The notes under the pieces were generated by a model. That model made no database searches and was not told where the DNA came from. It saw only the letters and a program-made list of their open reading frames with translations. From contig CANJXI010000007.1 of assembly GCA_947478785.1 (NCBI GenBank), forward strand, positions 1-64,000: DNA of 64,000 nucleotides. Reading direction: 5' to 3'. The stretch comes from Caulobacteraceae bacterium (GTDB taxonomy: Bacteria; Pseudomonadota; Alphaproteobacteria; Caulobacterales; Caulobacteraceae). Within the stretch, counting starts at the first letter, position 1. Each line of letters starts with the position of its first letter. Of the stretch, positions 56,947 to 64,000 are shown one piece after another. The translations under genes were made by a program, and so were the position numbers.

Positions 56947-57846
56947 TCAGCCCTTGACGGCCCGCTGAACCTTCTCCGCGAAGGCCCCGAACGCCTTCAT
57001 GCCGTCGCAGAAGGCTGGCGGCGCGTAGATCAGGGTGGTGACGCCGATCTCGGCGTAGCGCGGCGCGAGCGCCAGGGTCCTGTCCAGGTCCACGTCTCCG
57101 TGCTCGTCCTGGACGATGTTGGTGTAGGTCGCCACTTCCAGATCGTCGGGATTGCGTCCGGCCGCCTCGTGCGCCCGCCGGAACGCCCTGATCGGCTCGG
57201 CCAACTCCTGGAGATTGACGTTCATCGGTATCCAGCCGGCGCCGCAGTCGGCCATGCGCTGGAAATTCGCCGCCGTCCCCTTGATGCCGAGGATCACCGC
57301 AAGGTCCTTCCCCTGCGGCGGGAGGGGCCGCATGTTCAAGTCGTCGAAGCTGATGAACTCTCCATGGAAGCTCGCCGGCGCCTGGCCCCAGAGGGCTCGG
57401 CAGGCCTTCACCTGCTCCACCACCAGGTCGTAGCGCCCCTTCCAGGGGATGTTACAGGCGTCGAACTCCTCCTTTTGCCACCCGGCGCCCAGTCCCATCC
57501 ATGCGCGGCCGCCCGACAGGCAGTCCAGGGAGGAAATCTGCTTGGCCAGCAGCAGGCTCGGCCGCAATGGCGCGAGCAGGATCCCGGCGCCCAGCCGGAT
57601 GGATTTCGTGACGCCCGCCAGCCAGGCGAGCTGGACCATCGGCTCTATGAAGGTCGATTGCGGTCCGACCGGTGATTTTCCGTACCGGCGCTCGAACTGC
57701 TCGATGTTGTTGGCCATCGCCAGGTGCTCGGGCAGGGTCAGGATGTCGACGCCGAGACTGTCGAGAATCCGCGCTGGCTCGGCCAGGCCGCGATAGCCAT
57801 CCTCGAACCACCCATCCATCAAATAGAGCTGGATCGCAGATTTCAT
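56947..57846 (-). CDS. LLM-class flavin-dependent oxidoreductase
   Basis: A 299-residue (beta/alpha)8 luciferase-like monooxygenase. DILTLPEHLAMANNIEQFER lies near the N-terminus, IEPMVQLAWLAGVTKSIRLG and GILLAPLRPSLLLAKQISSL mark the flavin site, SGGRAWMGLGAGWQKEEFDA is the family signature, and the C-terminal TTLIYAPP closes the fold. Members use FMN or F420; the gene context does not say which. It belongs to the branch common in alkane-sulfonate and aromatic-compound users. Next to copy 3 of the composite repeat and downstream of the MprF-type gene on the same strand. Confidence 0.87.
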   Translation of the reverse strand: MKSAIQLYLMDGWFEDGYRGLAEPARILDSLGVDILTLPEHLAMANNIEQFERRYGKSPVGPQSTFIEPMVQLAWLAGVTKSIRLGAGILLAPLRPSLLLAKQISSLDCLSGGRAWMGLGAGWQKEEFDACNIPWKGRYDLVVEQVKACRALWGQAPASFHGEFISFDDLNMRPLPPQGKDLAVILGIKGTAANFQRMADCGAGWIPMNVNLQELAEPIRAFRRAHEAAGRNPDDLEVATYTNIVQDEHGDVDLDRTLALAPRYAEIGVTTLIYAPPAFCDGMKAFGAFAEKVQRAVKG

Positions 57847-57923
57847 CGCCTATCCCTCCGCGGCGTCGGCGTCAGGGCCCTGCGCGCCGCGGGCCAATGC
57901 TCACACCTTTCCGTCGAGCCCGT

Positions 57924-59597
57924 CTACGCGGCGTCGGCCAGCCGGGGCGGCTCTTCCGTGCGCCGGGGGCGCTTGGCCAGGCTCGAGACGCCGCCCGAGG
58001 ACAGGAGGCCCACGTCGGCCATCAGCAGCGGGATGACCCACTTGTGGGGCCCGGCGATATAGCGCGGCTGCCAGAGCGGGTCGTACTTGTCCTTGTACCG
58101 GCGGACGCCCTGGAAATTGTAGATCTCCTCGCCGCGCTCGAAGAGCAGGTTGCCGACCCGGCTCATGATCGGGGCGAGCGGGCGGTCCTCGAGGCCGGCC
58201 AGCGGGGCCATGCCGAACTCGAAGGCCTCGTAGCCCTGCGCCTGACCCCAGGCGATCAGCTCCACGAACAGGTAGTCCATGATGTTCTTGGGCGCGGCGT
58301 CCGAATAGCGCATCAGGTCCATGGAAAAGGCGCTGCGCACGGCGGTGGTCCAGAGCGTGGCGAAAGCCACCGGACGGCCGCCCTGGCGGACCAGCGCCAC
58401 CGGGAACTCGGCCACGTAGCCCGGCCAGAAGCCGCCCATGGAAAAGCCCTTCTCGCCGCCCGCGTGCTGGGCCAGCCATTCGTCGGAGATCGCCTGCAGG
58501 TCGGGGAGGAGCGCCTCCACCGCCTGGCCGTGGAGGATCTCGAAGGTCGCCCCCTCCTCGGCCGCCTTGCGCCAGGCGCGGCGCAGGTTGCCGCGCTTGC
58601 GGCCCTCGATGGAGAAGCTCTCCAGGGGCACCGCGGCGGATTCGCCCACCTTCTGGATGGAGAAGCCCAGCTCGACGATGTCGGGCAGGTCCTCGGCGGC
58701 CAGGCCATAGACGCCGGGTCGGGCGGCATGAGCGTCGGCCAGTTCGCGGAAGCGCCACAGCAGTTCCAGCCGCTCCTCGCGCCGCCCAACCGGGCCGCCC
58801 AGCGCCACCCAGGTGCGGCCGCGCACGCCGAACATCAGGAAGCTGTCGCCCGAGGCCGAGAACAGGAAGCGCTTGTCGCCGAGCAGCGCCAGGTTGGAGC
58901 CGGGCTCGGCCACCTCGGCGCGGGCCAGGATGTCGCGCACCCGCTTGAAGTCGGGGTCGGCCTCGCCCACCACGGGCGGGGTCGCCGCCGTGGCGAAGAG
59001 GTGCCACAGGCCGAAGCCGAAGAGGCCGATGGCGGCGCCCGCCCAGGCGCGCATGGCGCGGGCCGCGTCGGCGTCGGCCATCACCTTCCACCAGGGCCGG
59101 TCGGCATAGTCGCTGTGCTGGAAGGACCAGATGCCGAGCAGACCCACGCCGGCCAGGGCGCAGACGGCGGAGAGCAGCCAGCCGGGCGTGATCTCCATTC
59201 GCGTCAGCCGCGAAATCCTGGGGAACGCCCCTCGGAACGGCGCCAGCAGGACGGCCAGCACCACGAGGAACGCGGTCTCCTCCCAGTTGAAGCCCTTCAG
59301 CAGGGCCAGGCTGGCGGCGGCCAGCAGGACGCCCATGGTCGCCGCCCAGGCCGCGTCGAGCCGGGCGCGCAGGCCGAACGCCAGCATGACCAGGGCCAGC
59401 CCCAGGATCGAGGAGATGAAGTGGCTGGCCTCGATCAGATAGACCGGGGTCACCTGGATCAGGCGCATGAACCGCACGGGCTCCGACGGCGTCGCGCCGG
59501 AGGCCAGCAGCTCAACGCCGGCGGCCATCGTCAGGATCGCCGCGGTCCACGGGGCGGCGGCGAAGACGGCCGGCTTGAGGTCTCGGATGAAGCGCAT
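57924..59597 (-). CDS. MprF-type lysyl/alanyl-phosphatidylglycerol synthase, short form
   Basis: A 557-residue protein. The N-terminal part (about 1-215) has six predicted spans (VFAAAPWTAAILTMAAGVEL, ASHFISSILGLALVMLAFGL, and others), followed by a cytoplasmic aminoacyl-transferase domain (DUF2156, about 225-535) with GDSFLMFGVRGRTWVALGGP, FSIEGRKRGNLRRAWRKAAE and GYEAFEFGMAPLAGLEDRPL. Full MprF proteins (840-870) begin with a flippase of eight spans, which is absent here, and no flippase gene is adjacent. It should add Lys or Ala from charged tRNA to phosphatidylglycerol, lowering membrane charge. The ATG at 59597 starts just before the first span. Divergent from the acyl-CoA dehydrogenases. 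Confidence 0.84.
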   Translation of the reverse strand: MRFIRDLKPAVFAAAPWTAAILTMAAGVELLASGATPSEPVRFMRLIQVTPVYLIEASHFISSILGLALVMLAFGLRARLDAAWAATMGVLLAAASLALLKGFNWEETAFLVVLAVLLAPFRGAFPRISRLTRMEITPGWLLSAVCALAGVGLLGIWSFQHSDYADRPWWKVMADADAARAMRAWAGAAIGLFGFGLWHLFATAATPPVVGEADPDFKRVRDILARAEVAEPGSNLALLGDKRFLFSASGDSFLMFGVRGRTWVALGGPVGRREERLELLWRFRELADAHAARPGVYGLAAEDLPDIVELGFSIQKVGESAAVPLESFSIEGRKRGNLRRAWRKAAEEGATFEILHGQAVEALLPDLQAISDEWLAQHAGGEKGFSMGGFWPGYVAEFPVALVRQGGRPVAFATLWTTAVRSAFSMDLMRYSDAAPKNIMDYLFVELIAWGQAQGYEAFEFGMAPLAGLEDRPLAPIMSRVGNLLFERGEEIYNFQGVRRYKDKYDPLWQPRYIAGPHKWVIPLLMADVGLLSSGGVSSLAKRPRRTEEPPRLADAA

Positions 59598-59722
59598 CGG
59601 GCGTCTTATAACCGCGTTTTCGCCCCCGGTGGCGCTGCAAACGTCCGCTTGCCCGGCTTGCCCCGGCATGGCGCGCGGCTAAGGTGGCCGCCAAGCGCCC
59701 ATCGAGGCCCGGGGAGCCGCAC

Positions 59723-60949
59723 ATGACAGACACCGGCGGCGACCTCGAAGCCTTCCGAACCGATCTGCGCGGCTGGCTTGAGACCGCGTACCCGGCCGAG
59801 TTGCGCGCGGCGACCCCCAGGACCGATCCGGAAGCCATCTGGGGCGGCCGCGCCTTCCTGGGCTCGCAGGATCCGCACGCTGTCTGGATACGCCGCGCCG
59901 CGGAGAGAGGTCTCACCGCGCCCGCGTGGCCCGCGAAGTTCGGCGGCGGCGGCCTGTCGCCCGAGCAGGTCCGCGTGTTCGACCAGGAGATGGAGCGCGG
60001 CGGATACCGCCGTCCGCTGGCGTCCTTCGGCCTGTGGATGCTGGGGCCCGTGCTTATGGAATACGGCAGCGACGCCCAGCAGCGCGAGCACCTGCCGAAG
60101 ATCACCCGGGGTGAGATTCGCTGGTGCCAGGGCTATTCCGAGCCCGGCGCGGGGTCGGACCTGGCGGGCCTGGCCACCCGCTGCGAGGACGGCGGCGACC
60201 ACTGGCTGATCAACGGCTCGAAGATCTGGACCAGCTACGCCGACCGGGCCGACTGGTGCTTCTGCCTGGTCCGGACGGACGCCGCGAGGAAGCACGGGGG
60301 CATCTCCTTCGTGCTGATCGACATGGCGACCCCAGGGGTCGAGACGCGTCCGATCGCGCTGATCAGCGGCGAGAGCCCGTTCTGCGAGACCTTCTTCACC
60401 GACGTGCGGATCCCCAAGGACAACCTGGTGGGCGAGGTCAACGGCGGGTGGGAGATCGCCAAACGCCTCCTGCAGTACGAGCGGCAGAACATCTCCGGCG
60501 GGTTCGGTCAAGGCGGCGGCGCGGGCGGCGCGGCCGGCGACCTGGCCGACATCGCCCTGCACTATGTGGGCGGCCAGGACGGACGGCTGGCCGACCCCGA
60601 CCTGCGGCGGCGGATCATCGTGAACCAGATGGATTCCCAGGCCCTGCGCCAGACCCTGGCGCGGACGGCGGCGGAGGCGCGCGCCGCGAACGGACCCTCG
60701 GCGGCGACCTCGATCATCAAATACGCCGCCGCCGAACTGGCCAAGGACCGCGCCGAGCTGATGGTCGAGGCCATGGGCGGCCAGGGCCTGGGCTGGGCCG
60801 GCGACGGCTTCGGCCCCGATGAGGCGCGGGCGGTCCGAGGATGGCTCAGGACCAAGGCCAATTCGATCGAGGGCGGCACCTCGGAGGTCAACCTGAACGT
60901 CATCGCCAAGCGGGTCCTGGGCCTGCCCGATCCGAAGCCGGCCGGCTGA
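59723..60949 (+). CDS. Acyl-CoA dehydrogenase (first of three)
   Basis: A 408-residue flavoprotein of the ACAD fold. GYSEPGAGSDLAGLATRCED (about 143-162) is the FAD-binding signature, NGSKIWTSYADRADWCFCLV the next block, and EAMGGQGLGWAGDGFG near the C-terminus the substrate segment. A Glu stands in SIEGGTSEVNLN, the position of the MCAD-type catalytic base. GGGGAGCC precedes the ATG at 59723. First of three head-to-tail acyl-CoA dehydrogenase genes. Heteromeric pairs of ACADs act on steroid side-chain CoA esters in actinobacteria, so a shared substrate is conceivable here but not shown. Confidence 0.92.
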   Translation: MTDTGGDLEAFRTDLRGWLETAYPAELRAATPRTDPEAIWGGRAFLGSQDPHAVWIRRAAERGLTAPAWPAKFGGGGLSPEQVRVFDQEMERGGYRRPLASFGLWMLGPVLMEYGSDAQQREHLPKITRGEIRWCQGYSEPGAGSDLAGLATRCEDGGDHWLINGSKIWTSYADRADWCFCLVRTDAARKHGGISFVLIDMATPGVETRPIALISGESPFCETFFTDVRIPKDNLVGEVNGGWEIAKRLLQYERQNISGGFGQGGGAGGAAGDLADIALHYVGGQDGRLADPDLRRRIIVNQMDSQALRQTLARTAAEARAANGPSAATSIIKYAAAELAKDRAELMVEAMGGQGLGWAGDGFGPDEARAVRGWLRTKANSIEGGTSEVNLNVIAKRVLGLPDPKPAG

Positions 60950-61031
60950 ATCGCGCTTGGCCGCCGCCGCCGCTTTGCGGCGAAGGCGCGGGCCGATATG
61001 AAGGATTTCGGAGTTTCGGGAGCGGATTTGA

Positions 61032-62246
61032 ATGGCTGATGCTGGCGCGACGGACCTCGAGGCCTTCCGCGGCGAGGCGCGGGCGTGGATCGCGGCCAAT
61101 TTCCCGCCTTCGCTGAAGGGCGGGACGAGCCTTCTGCTGCGCGACGACGGCCGCAAGGCCACGCCGGAGCAGGACGCGTGGCGCAAGGCCGTGGGCGAGA
61201 AGGGGTGGGGCGCGCCCAGTTGGCCCAAGGCCTACGGCGGCGGCGGGCTGTCGCGCGAGGAAGCGGGCGTCCTGCAGCAGGAACTGAACCGGGTTGGGGC
61301 CTACAACCCGATCATCAGCCTGGGCACGGTCATGTTCGGCCCGACGCTGCTGGAATACGGCACGGAAGCCCAGAAGCTGGAGCACATCCCGCCGATCGTG
61401 CGCGGCGAGGTGCTCTGGTGCCAGGGGTTCAGCGAGCCCGGCGCGGGCTCCGACCTCGCCAGCCTGCAGATGAAGGCCGAGGACAAGGGCGACCACTTTG
61501 TCCTCAACGGCCAGAAGATATGGACCAGCGGCGCGCAGTTCGCCGACTGGTGCTTTTGCCTCATCCGCACCGACACCAGCAAGAAGCAGGACGGCATCTC
61601 CTTCGTCCTGCTGCCGATCCACCAGCCGGGGGTCGAAGTCCGGCCCATCCCCCTGATCTCGGGCGCCTCGCTGTTCTGCGAGATGTTCTTCACCGACGCG
61701 ATCGCCCAGAAGAAGGATCTGGTCGGGCCGTTGAACGGCGGCTGGGCGGTAGGCAAGCGGCTGTTGCAGCACGAGCGGTCGGGACTGTCCGGCGGCGGCA
61801 CCAGCACGCTCTTTGGCACGGCCACGCCGCTGGACGTCCTGGCCAAGACCTATGTGGGGACCGACGAACAGGGCCGGATCGCCGACGCCGACCTGCGCAG
61901 CCGGATCATGGCCTACGCCATCGACATGCGCGCCTATCAGCAGACCGCGACGCGCGCGATGCTGGAAGCCAAGAGCAACGCCGGCCCCAGCGCGGCCATC
62001 TCGATCATGAAGAACGCGGGCGCCCGGCTGACCAAGCGGCGCGCCGACCTGGCCATCGAGATCCTGGGCTCGCAGGGCCTGGGCTGGGAAGGCGCCGAAT
62101 ATACCGACGACGAGATCATCGCCATCCGCGGCTGGCTGTTCGGCCGCGCCTCCACGATCTTCGGCGGCACCGATGAAGTGCAGGACAACATCATCGCCAA
62201 ACGGATCCTTGGCCTGCCGGACCCGGCGAAGGGCGTCGGGCCATAA
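61032..62246 (+). CDS. Acyl-CoA dehydrogenase (second of three)
   Basis: A 404-residue ACAD closely related to the preceding gene. FSEPGAGSDLASLQMKAEDK is the FAD signature, NGQKIWTSGAQFADWCFCLI follows, and the C-terminus reads TIFGGTDEVQDNIIAKRILG, where the MCAD-type base Glu is replaced by Phe. That is common in the FadE17/26 branch, whose base is elsewhere. FEMFFTDAIAQ-type loop (here CEMFFTDAIAQKKD) binds flavin phosphate. Eighty-two bases after the first gene and 36 before the third; co-transcription likely. Confidence 0.92.
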   Translation: MADAGATDLEAFRGEARAWIAANFPPSLKGGTSLLLRDDGRKATPEQDAWRKAVGEKGWGAPSWPKAYGGGGLSREEAGVLQQELNRVGAYNPIISLGTVMFGPTLLEYGTEAQKLEHIPPIVRGEVLWCQGFSEPGAGSDLASLQMKAEDKGDHFVLNGQKIWTSGAQFADWCFCLIRTDTSKKQDGISFVLLPIHQPGVEVRPIPLISGASLFCEMFFTDAIAQKKDLVGPLNGGWAVGKRLLQHERSGLSGGGTSTLFGTATPLDVLAKTYVGTDEQGRIADADLRSRIMAYAIDMRAYQQTATRAMLEAKSNAGPSAAISIMKNAGARLTKRRADLAIEILGSQGLGWEGAEYTDDEIIAIRGWLFGRASTIFGGTDEVQDNIIAKRILGLPDPAKGVGP

Positions 62247-62282
62247 CTTGAAGACCATAAGACTTTCACGAGGAAACACCCC

Positions 62283-63371
62283 ATGGCGGTGCTGAGCGAA
62301 GAACAGAGCATGCTGCGCGACGCGGCGAAGAGCTGGGTCCAGGAAAGGAGCCCGGTCACCGCCTTTCGCAAGATGCGCGATTCCGGCGTGGCGGTGGGCT
62401 ACGACGCCGACGCCTGGAACGAGATGGCGGCCATGGGCTGGGCCGGGGTCATCGTCCCGGAGGACCATGGCGGCTCCAACTTCGGCTACCTGTCGCTGGG
62501 GCTGGTGCTGGAAGAGCTCGGCCGCACGCTGACGGCCTCGCCGCTGCTGGCCTCGGCCCTGGGGGCGGCCTCGGCCCTGATCCTGGGCGGCTCGGACGCG
62601 CAGAAGGAGGCCTGGCTGCCCAAGATCGCCGAGGGCGCGGCGGTGGGCGCGCTGGCCATCGACGAGGGGCCGCACCATGCGCCCGACCGGGCCGCGGCCA
62701 CATACACGGACGGGATGCTGAGCGGGCGGAAGGTCTTCGTGCTGGAGGGCATGGCCGCCGACATCCTGGTGGTCTCGGCCAGGGGTTCGGACGGCGTCGG
62801 TCTCTATCTCGTGCGCGGGGACGATCCCGGCGTGACGCGCAACCGCCTGTCGCTGGCCGATAGCCGCGGCGCCGCCAACATCACCTTCTCCGACGCGGCG
62901 GCCGAGCCCCTGAGCGGCGGCTACGAGCTCGTGGAAAAGGTGCTGGACCGCGTCCGCGCGGGCCTCGCGGCCGAGATGCTGGGATCGGCCACCCAGGCCT
63001 TCGAGACGACGCTCGACTACCTGAAGGTCCGCGTGCAGTTCGGCCAGGTGATCGGCTCGTTCCAGGCCCTGCAGCACCGCGCGGCCAAGATGTTCACCGA
63101 GCTGGAGCTCGCCCGGTCCGCCGTGGAGGCGGCGCTGGCGGCCATCGACGCCGACAGCCCCGAAACGCCGGAGCTGGTCAGCTTGGCCAAGGCCAAGATG
63201 GGCGACACCTTCCACCTGGTCTCCAACGAGATGATCCAGATGCACGGCGGCATCGGCATGACCGACGCCCACGACGCGGGGTTCTATCTCAAGCGGGCGC
63301 GGGCGGCGGAGGCGGCGTTCGGCAACCAGGCCTTCCACCGGGACCGCTACGCGCGAATCCACGGATATTGA
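62283..63371 (+). CDS. Acyl-CoA dehydrogenase, short partner type (third of three)
   Basis: A 362-residue ACAD shorter than its two neighbours. The N-terminal helical domain, the middle strand domain (with a shortened loop GALAIDEGPHHAPDRAAATY) and the C-terminal MHGGIGMTDAHDAGFYLKRA are typical of the smaller subunit of heteromeric dehydrogenases, which contributes to the fold and part of the flavin site. No catalytic Glu of the MCAD type is visible. The arrangement of one small and two large ACADs suggests heterotetramers. GAGGA precedes the ATG. Confidence 0.9.
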   Translation: MAVLSEEQSMLRDAAKSWVQERSPVTAFRKMRDSGVAVGYDADAWNEMAAMGWAGVIVPEDHGGSNFGYLSLGLVLEELGRTLTASPLLASALGAASALILGGSDAQKEAWLPKIAEGAAVGALAIDEGPHHAPDRAAATYTDGMLSGRKVFVLEGMAADILVVSARGSDGVGLYLVRGDDPGVTRNRLSLADSRGAANITFSDAAAEPLSGGYELVEKVLDRVRAGLAAEMLGSATQAFETTLDYLKVRVQFGQVIGSFQALQHRAAKMFTELELARSAVEAALAAIDADSPETPELVSLAKAKMGDTFHLVSNEMIQMHGGIGMTDAHDAGFYLKRARAAEAAFGNQAFHRDRYARIHGY

Positions 63372-63461
63372 TCCGCAACGGCCTCGGGAGCCTCAAGCTG
63401 CGCTGTGCGTTTGAGGAGCCGTTGCGTCCCGATAGGGGGCGCCGCAAACTTGGAGACCCCC

Positions 63462-63764
63462 ATGCGCTTTTCCCCGACCCTCGCCGCCGCAGTTGCGGTC
63501 CTGGCCCTGGCCGCCTGTTCCAAGAAGACCGAGGCTGAGGCCAGTGCATCGGCTGACCACGCCAGCGAAGCGGTCCAGTCCGCCGCCTCGGACACTGCCG
63601 CCAACACCCAGGCCGCCACAGCCAGCACCGCCGCCGCCGTGGACAGGGCGGCGGCGAACACGTCCGCGGCCGCCAACAAGGCCGCCGCCAGCACCGAGGC
63701 CGCCGCGGAAAAGGCCGGGCGCAAGATGGACGCCGCGGCGGACGCCGCCGCCGAGCAGCACTAG
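63462..63764 (+). CDS. Ala-rich lipoprotein
   Basis: A 100-residue lipoprotein. The signal ends with the lipobox LALAAC, Cys at about residue 19, followed by Ser-Lys-Lys. The mature part is more than half Ala with Ser, Thr, Asp, Lys (AASDTAANTQAATASTAAAV, AANKAAASTEAAAEKAGRKM) in a heptad-like spacing, so a long helix or coiled coil similar to murein-lipoprotein-like stalks is likely. No specific family. The ATG at 63462 has GGAG seven bases upstream. It is 90 bases after the third dehydrogenase, same strand, but its function seems unrelated. Confidence 0.8.
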   Translation: MRFSPTLAAAVAVLALAACSKKTEAEASASADHASEAVQSAASDTAANTQAATASTAAAVDRAAANTSAAANKAAASTEAAAEKAGRKMDAAADAAAEQH

Positions 63765-63835
63765 GTCCAGCCTCATCGTCGATCGTCTTGTCCGGGCGAT
63801 GACGGTCGTTAAGTCAAACCGCCGTCCCGATCAAC

Positions 63836-64000
63836 CTACCGATGGCAGGCGCCGGGCATGCTGAGGACCTGCCGGTCGCCGTCGAAGACCTCGACGTAGG
63901 ACGCGCTGGCGTGGTCGGCGGCGACGCGGGCGGCATGGTCGGCGGCGGCGGAATCGGCCGAGAGCTCATGCATCTCGAACGATGTCGCGTCGCCGTCGCC
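63836..64000 (-). CDS. Hypothetical protein, C-terminal part (5' end beyond window)
   Basis: A minus-strand frame open at the window edge gives 54 residues and a stop: SFEMHELSADSAAADHAARV then SASYVEVFDGDRQVLSMPGA and CHR at the end. The pattern of an Ala/His-rich helix followed by a VEVFDGDR strand looks like a genuine small conserved protein with strong third-position GC. The N-terminus is outside the window, so no function can be proposed. Confidence 0.55.
   Translation of the reverse strand, partial: GDGDATSFEMHELSADSAAADHAARVAADHASASYVEVFDGDRQVLSMPGACHR

Noticed and set aside
1-64000. CRISPR array or tRNA gene
   Set aside because: No regularly spaced direct repeats and no tRNA-like T-loop with acceptor stem could be seen; the three composite repeats are far apart and palindromic.

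Overview
The window looks like a chromosomal stretch of a GC-rich alphaproteobacterium of the Caulobacterales (Caulobacter/Phenylobacterium-like). The reasons are a PdeA-type PAS-GEDEF-EAL phosphodiesterase whose last two residues are Arg-Gly, a PodJ-like polarity protein, tandem Flp pilins beside CpaA with CtrA-like boxes upstream, two PEPxxWA-CTERM proteins, an ECF sigma/FecR/TonB-receptor unit, and strong GC bias in third positions. This placement is inference from gene content. No rRNA, tRNA or CRISPR array was seen.

Layout. 0-9 kb: tail of an IS5-family transposase, two glutathione-transferase-fold proteins, NudC, a PEP-CTERM protein, kdsB-pheA, a membrane-anchored cytochrome c, and an aminopeptidase/NlpC-P60 pair with overlapping stop and start. 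9-11.3 kb: Tad/Flp pilus genes (cpaA, two nearly identical pilins, TadE/TadG-like proteins). 11.3-22 kb: amino-acid, nucleotide and envelope housekeeping (two PLP enzymes, a Tyr phosphatase, a POT transporter, AMP nucleosidase, a dicarboxylate symporter, a GGDEF-EAL protein, a NamZ-like muramidase). 22-26.5 kb: a structured intergenic region and a complete cell-surface-signalling transport unit. 26.5-31.8 kb: Nudix hydrolase, sterol desaturase family, a second PEP-CTERM protein and small proteins. 31.9-44.4 kb: probable catabolic region (SDR, GPH and MFS transporters, GMC oxidoreductase, Rieske oxygenase, aldo/keto reductase, dodecin, secreted esterase, VOC protein). 44.5-51.8 kb: second Tyr phosphatase, TylF-like methyltransferase, PdeA-like phosphodiesterase, RimJ-like acetyltransferase, and the ligase-associated helicase/PdeM pair. 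51.8-56.8 kb: a Cys-motif repeat protein, a DUF937-like protein, a DUF3429 protein and a PodJ-like gene with two compensating frameshifts. 56.9-64 kb: luciferase-like oxidoreductase, an MprF-type lysyltransferase without its flippase half, three consecutive acyl-CoA dehydrogenases and an Ala-rich lipoprotein.

Two layers of small repeats overlie the genes. One is a composite two-hairpin intergenic element present three times (about 3.2, 39.1 and 56.8 kb). Its second copy supplies the stop codon of a neighbouring gene. The other consists of GC-rich palindromes, one of which (49167-49273) sits in frame inside the helicase gene and is translated. I did not find a self-evident new defence or biosynthetic system. 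The strongest leads are the in-frame palindrome, the compensating frameshifts in the PodJ-like gene, the YDCSKAGNANK repeat protein, the uncharacterised protein paired with dodecin, and the TonB receptor whose signal peptide lacks a normal start codon.
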